Shown one piece after another: positions 60,700 to 64,000 of a stretch of 64,000 bases of DNA. Location: contig OX419346.1 of assembly GCA_948470475.1 (NCBI GenBank), positions 2,709,231-2,773,230 on the forward strand, read 5' to 3'. The DNA comes from Galaxea fascicularis (Eukaryota > Cnidaria > Anthozoa > Scleractinia > Euphylliidae). The stretch's first letter is position 1. Each line of letters begins with the position of its first letter. The notes below the pieces were generated by a model. That model saw nothing but the letters and a program-made list of their open reading frames with translations. It was not told where the DNA came from and did no database searches. The translations under genes and the position numbers were made by a program.

Positions 60700-63600
60700 A
60701 ATCTTGCACACAGCTCAAAGAAGAAGAGAAATAATGTTTTGGGAGTTTTTAAAAGCATTTCAACATCATTTCTAGACTCCTCTTTGAACTAGGCAAACTT
60801 TCAGCCAAATTCCAAATTTGACCCAAAACTGGCCAAAAGCATGGGTTAACCCCTTTGGGTTTTGGTCAAAATTTCAACTTTGCTGAAATCTTGCACACAG
60901 CTCAAAGAAGAAGAGAAATAATGTTTTGGGAGTTTTTAGAAGCATTTCAACATCATTTCTAGACTCCTCTTTGAACTAGGCAAACTTTCAGCCAAATTCC
61001 AAATTTGACCCAAAACTGGCCAAAAGCATGGGTTAACCCCTTTGGGTTTTGGTCAAAATTTCAAATTTGCTGAAATCTTGCACACAGCTCAAATAAGAAG
61101 AGAAATAATGTTTTGGGAGTTTTTAGAAGCCTTTTAACATCATTTCTAGACTCCTCTTTGAACTAGGCAAACTTTCAGCCAAATTCCAAATTTGACCCAA
61201 AACTGGCCAAAAGCATGGGTTAACCCCTTTGGGTTTTGGTCAAAATTTCAACTTTGCTGAAATCTTGCACACAGCTCAAATAAGAAGAGAAATAATGTTT
61301 TGGGAGTTTTTAGAAGCATTTCAACATCATTTCTAGACTCCTCTTTGAACTAGGCAAACTTTCAGCCAAATTCCAAATTTGACCCAAAACTGGCCAAAAG
61401 CATGGGTTAACCCCTTTGGGTTATGGTCAAAATTTCAACTTTGCTGAAATCTTGCACACAGCTCAAATAAGAAGAGAAATAATGTTTTGGGAGTTTTTAG
61501 AAGCATTTCAACATCATTTCTAGACTCCTCTTTGAACTAGGCACACTTTCAGCCAAATTCCAAATTTGACCCAAAACTGGCCAAAAGCATGGGTTAACCC
61601 CTTTGGGTTTTGGTCAAAATTTCAACTTTGCTGAAATCTTGCACACAGCTCAAATAAGAAGAGAAATAATGTTTTGGGAGTTTTTAGAAGCATTTCAACA
61701 TCATTTCTAGACTCCTCTTTGAACTAGGCACACTTTCAGCCAAATTCCAAATTTGACCCAAAACTGGCCAAAAGCATGGGTTAACCCCTTTGGGTTTTGG
61801 TCAAAATTTCAACTTTGCTGAAATCTTGCACACAGCTCAAATAAGAAGAGGAATAATGTTTTGGGAGTTTTCAGAAGCATTTCAACATCATTTCTAGACT
61901 CCTCTATGAACTAGGGACACTTTCAGCCAAATTCCAAATTTGACCCAAAAGTGGCCAAAAGCATGGGTTAACCCCTTTGGGTTTTGGTCAAAATTTCAAC
62001 TTTGCTGAAATCTTGCACACAGCTCAAATAAGAAGAGAAATAATGTTTTGGGAGTTCTCAGAAGCATTTCAACATCATTTCTAGACTCCTCTTTGAACTA
62101 GGCAAACTTTCAGCCAAATTCCAAATTTGACCTAAAACTGGCCAAAAGCATGGGTTAACCCCTTTGGGTTTTGGTCAAAATTTCAACTTTGCTGAAATCT
62201 TGCACACAGCTCAAATAAGAAGAGAAATAATGTTTGGGAGTTTTTAGAAGCATTTCAACATCATTTCTAGACTCCTCTTTGAAGTAGGCAAACTTTCAGC
62301 CAAATTCCAAATTTGACCCAAAACTGGCCAAAAGCATGGGTTAACCCCTTTGGGTTTTGGTCAAAATTTCAACTTTGCTGAAATCTTGCACACAGCTCAA
62401 ATAAGAAGAGAAATAATGTTTTGGGAGTTTTTAGAAGCATTTCAACATCATTTCTAGACTCCTCTTTGAACTAGGCAAACTTTCAGCCAAATTCCAAATT
62501 TGACCCAAAACTGGCCAAAAGCATGGGTTAACCCCTTTGGGTTTTGGTCAAAATTTCAACTTTGCTGAAATCTTGCACACAGCTCAAATCAGAAGAGAAA
62601 TAATGTTTTGGGAGTTTTTAGAAGCATTTCAACATTTTCTAGACTCCTCTATGAACTAGGCACACTTTCAGCCAAATTCCAAATTTGACCCAAAACTGGC
62701 CAAAAGCATGGGTTAACCCCTTTGGGTTTTGGTCAAAATTTCAACTTTCCTGAAATCTTGCACACAGCTCAAATAAGAAGAGAAATAATGTTTTGGGAGT
62801 TTTTAGAAGCATTTCAACATCATTTCTAGACTCCTCTTTGAACTAGGCACACCTTCAGCCAAATTCCAAATTTGACCCAAAACTGGCCAAAAGCATGGGT
62901 TAACCCCTTTGGGTTTTGGTCCAAATTTCAACTTTGCTGAAATCTTGCACACAGCTCAAATAAGAAGAGAAATAATGTTTTGGGAGTTTTTAGAAGCATT
63001 TCAACATCATTTCTAGACTCCTCTTTGAACTAGGCACACTTTCAGCCAAATTCCAAATTTGACCCAAAACTGGCCAAAAGCATGGGTTAACCCCTTTGGG
63101 TTTTGGTCAAAATTTCAACTTTGCTGAAATCTTGCACACAGCTCAAATAAGAAGAGAAATAATGTTTTGGGAGTTTTTAGAAGCATTTCAACATCATTTC
63201 TAGACTCCTCTATGAACTAGGCACACTTTCAGCCAAATTCCAAATTTGACCCAAAACTGGCCAAAAGCATGGGTTAACCCCTTTGGGTTTTGGTCAAAAT
63301 TTCAACTTTGCTGAAATCTTGCACACAGCTCAAATAAGAAGAGAAATAATGTTTTGGGAGTTTTTAGAAGCATTTCAACATCATTTCTAGACTCCTCTTT
63401 GAACTAGGCAAACTTTCAGCCAAATTCCAAATTTGACCCAAAACTGGCCAAAAGCATGGGTTAACCCCTTTGGGTTTTGGTCAAAATTTCAACTTTGCTG
63501 AAATCTTGCACACAGCTCAAATAAGAAGAGAAATAATGTTTTGGGAGTTTTTAGAAGCATTTCAACATCATTTCTAGACTCCTCTTTGAACTAGGCACAG

Positions 63601-64000
63601 TTTCAGCCAAATTCCAAATTTGACCCAAAACTGGCCAAAAGCATGGGTTAACCCCTTTGGGTTTTGGTCCAAATTTCAACTTTGCTGAAATCTTGCACAC
63701 AGCTCAAATAAGAAGAGAAATAATGTTTTGGGAGTTTTTAGAAGCATTTCAACATCATTTCTAGACTCCTCTTTGAACTAGGCACACTTTCAGCCAAATT
63801 CCAAATTTGACCCAAAACTGGCCAAAAGCATGGGTTAACCCCTTTGGGTTTTGGTCAAAATTTCAACTTTGCTGAAATCTTGCACACAGCTCAAATAAGA
63901 AGAGAAATAATGTTTTGGGAGTTTTTAGAAGCATTTCAACATCATTACTAGACTCCTCTTTGAACTACGAAAACTTTCAGCCAAATTCCAAATTTGACCC
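60700..64000 (+). repeat. Right-hand tract with more private mutations
   Basis: Unshared changes become denser here: CAAAGAAGAAG (60718, 60905), TTTAAAAGC (about 60750), TCAAATTTGC (61063), GCCTTTTAAC (61129), GGTTATGG (61421), GAGGAATAATG (about 61850), TTTTCAGAAGC (about 61870), CTAGGGACAC (61914), AAAAGTGGCC (61948), GTTCTCAGAAG (about 62055), GACCTAAAAC (about 62131), CATTACTAG (63945) and CTACGAAAAC (63966). Indels include a T deletion in TGTTTGGG (186-bp unit 62107-62292) and a 2-bp deletion in ACATTTTCTAG (185-bp unit 62480-62664). No higher-order repeat stands out. Confidence 0.7.

Larger units (their letters stand above)
1..64000 (+). repeat. 187-bp satellite array filling the whole window
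   Basis: The same 187-bp unit is repeated head to tail from the first to the last base, always in the same orientation, with no interruption. Units begun at CTTTCAGCC start at 1, 188, 374, 561 and so on. Spacing is 187 bp for most units; a minority are 186, 189 or 194 bp, with one of 185 bp near the right end. At about 342 units, most differ from the consensus at only a few positions, so homogenisation is strong. Position 186 of the unit is the commonest polymorphism (C or A, seen as GGCACAC or GGCAAAC) and acts as a barcode for tracing higher-order repeats. Composition is about 37% G+C. The array is typical of eukaryotic centromeric or heterochromatic satellites; a centromeric role is inferred, not shown. 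Both array ends lie outside the window. Confidence 0.99.

Noticed and set aside
1..64000. CRISPR array
   Set aside because: The repeats are long (187 bp) and directly contiguous; there are no unique spacers and no cas genes.
1..64000. Protein-coding tandem-repeat gene
   Set aside because: The unit is not a multiple of three and has stops in all phases on both strands; the longest open stretch in the consensus is about 141 nt. ATG at unit position 44 reads ATG GGT TAA, and the ATG at 124 stops after 13 codons.
1..64000. CENP-B box
   Set aside because: The box needs CpG-containing core positions (TTCG...CGGG). The consensus unit has no CpG and no near match.
1..64000. Transposon, LTR or inserted gene within the array
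   Set aside because: Reading through, every line continues the same unit in the same orientation; no break larger than 7 bp was found.
1..64000. Firm species assignment (for example plant versus fish satellite)
   Set aside because: Unit length and composition fit several lineages and I do not recognise the sequence with certainty. A database search of one monomer would decide.

Overview
The whole 64 kb window is one uninterrupted tandem (satellite) DNA array. A monomer of 187 bp is repeated head to tail in a single orientation, about 342 times (64,000/187). I see no protein-coding gene, RNA gene, transposon, CRISPR array, operon or non-satellite spacer. The monomer is about 37% G+C and its consensus contains no CpG. 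Because 187 is not a multiple of three, any reading frame rotates through all three phases in successive monomers. In the consensus the longest stop-free stretch is about 141 nt on the plus strand and 117 nt on the minus strand, so long ORFs are excluded by design of the repeat.

Organism: such an array is typical of a eukaryotic centromeric or pericentromeric/heterochromatic satellite, in a plant or animal. The monomer length is near a nucleosome repeat. I do not recognise the family with certainty and name no species. No CENP-B box is present. The array being contiguous implies a long-read assembly.

Layout: the array is a mosaic of locally amplified higher-order repeats (HORs), recognisable from shared diagnostic mutations at exact multiples of 187 bp. 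In order: (1) 0-13.4 kb holds a family with 186-bp monomers, a ~2.6 kb block duplicated at 4,113 bp spacing, and a ~747 bp 4-mer repeated three times; (2) 17.4-19.2 kb is a 935 bp 5-mer repeated twice; (3) 20.75-21.87 kb is a 561 bp 3-mer repeated twice; (4) 21.9-26.5 kb holds a ~1.3 kb block duplicated at exactly 3,366 bp (18 monomers); (5) 28.6-32.2 kb is a 1,309 bp 7-mer, 2.7 copies; (6) 32.4-37.0 kb holds four monomers in which a palindrome is replaced by a GGGTTTT microarray with G-quadruplex potential, plus a 1,690 bp 9-mer and its 8-mer derivative; (7) 39.2-42.4 kb is an 8-mer/7-mer; (8) 44.1-46.4 kb is a 748 bp 4-mer; (9) 49.7-55.2 kb holds overlapping 8-, 5-, 6- and 2-mer amplifications; (10) 55.9-59.9 kb holds a strongly marked variant monomer, ending in a 374 bp dimer repeated four times; (11) 60.7-64.0 kb holds monomers with more private mutations and indels, perhaps an approach to the array edge.

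Within the monomer, the first ~80 bp carry phased A/T tracts, four CCAAA words followed by two TTTGG words, an imperfect 12-bp inverted repeat, and a perfect 10-bp palindrome GGGTTAACCC in its loop. This is dyad structure of the kind proposed to matter at centromeres lacking CENP-B boxes. Block edges below are accurate to about one monomer; marker positions are read directly.
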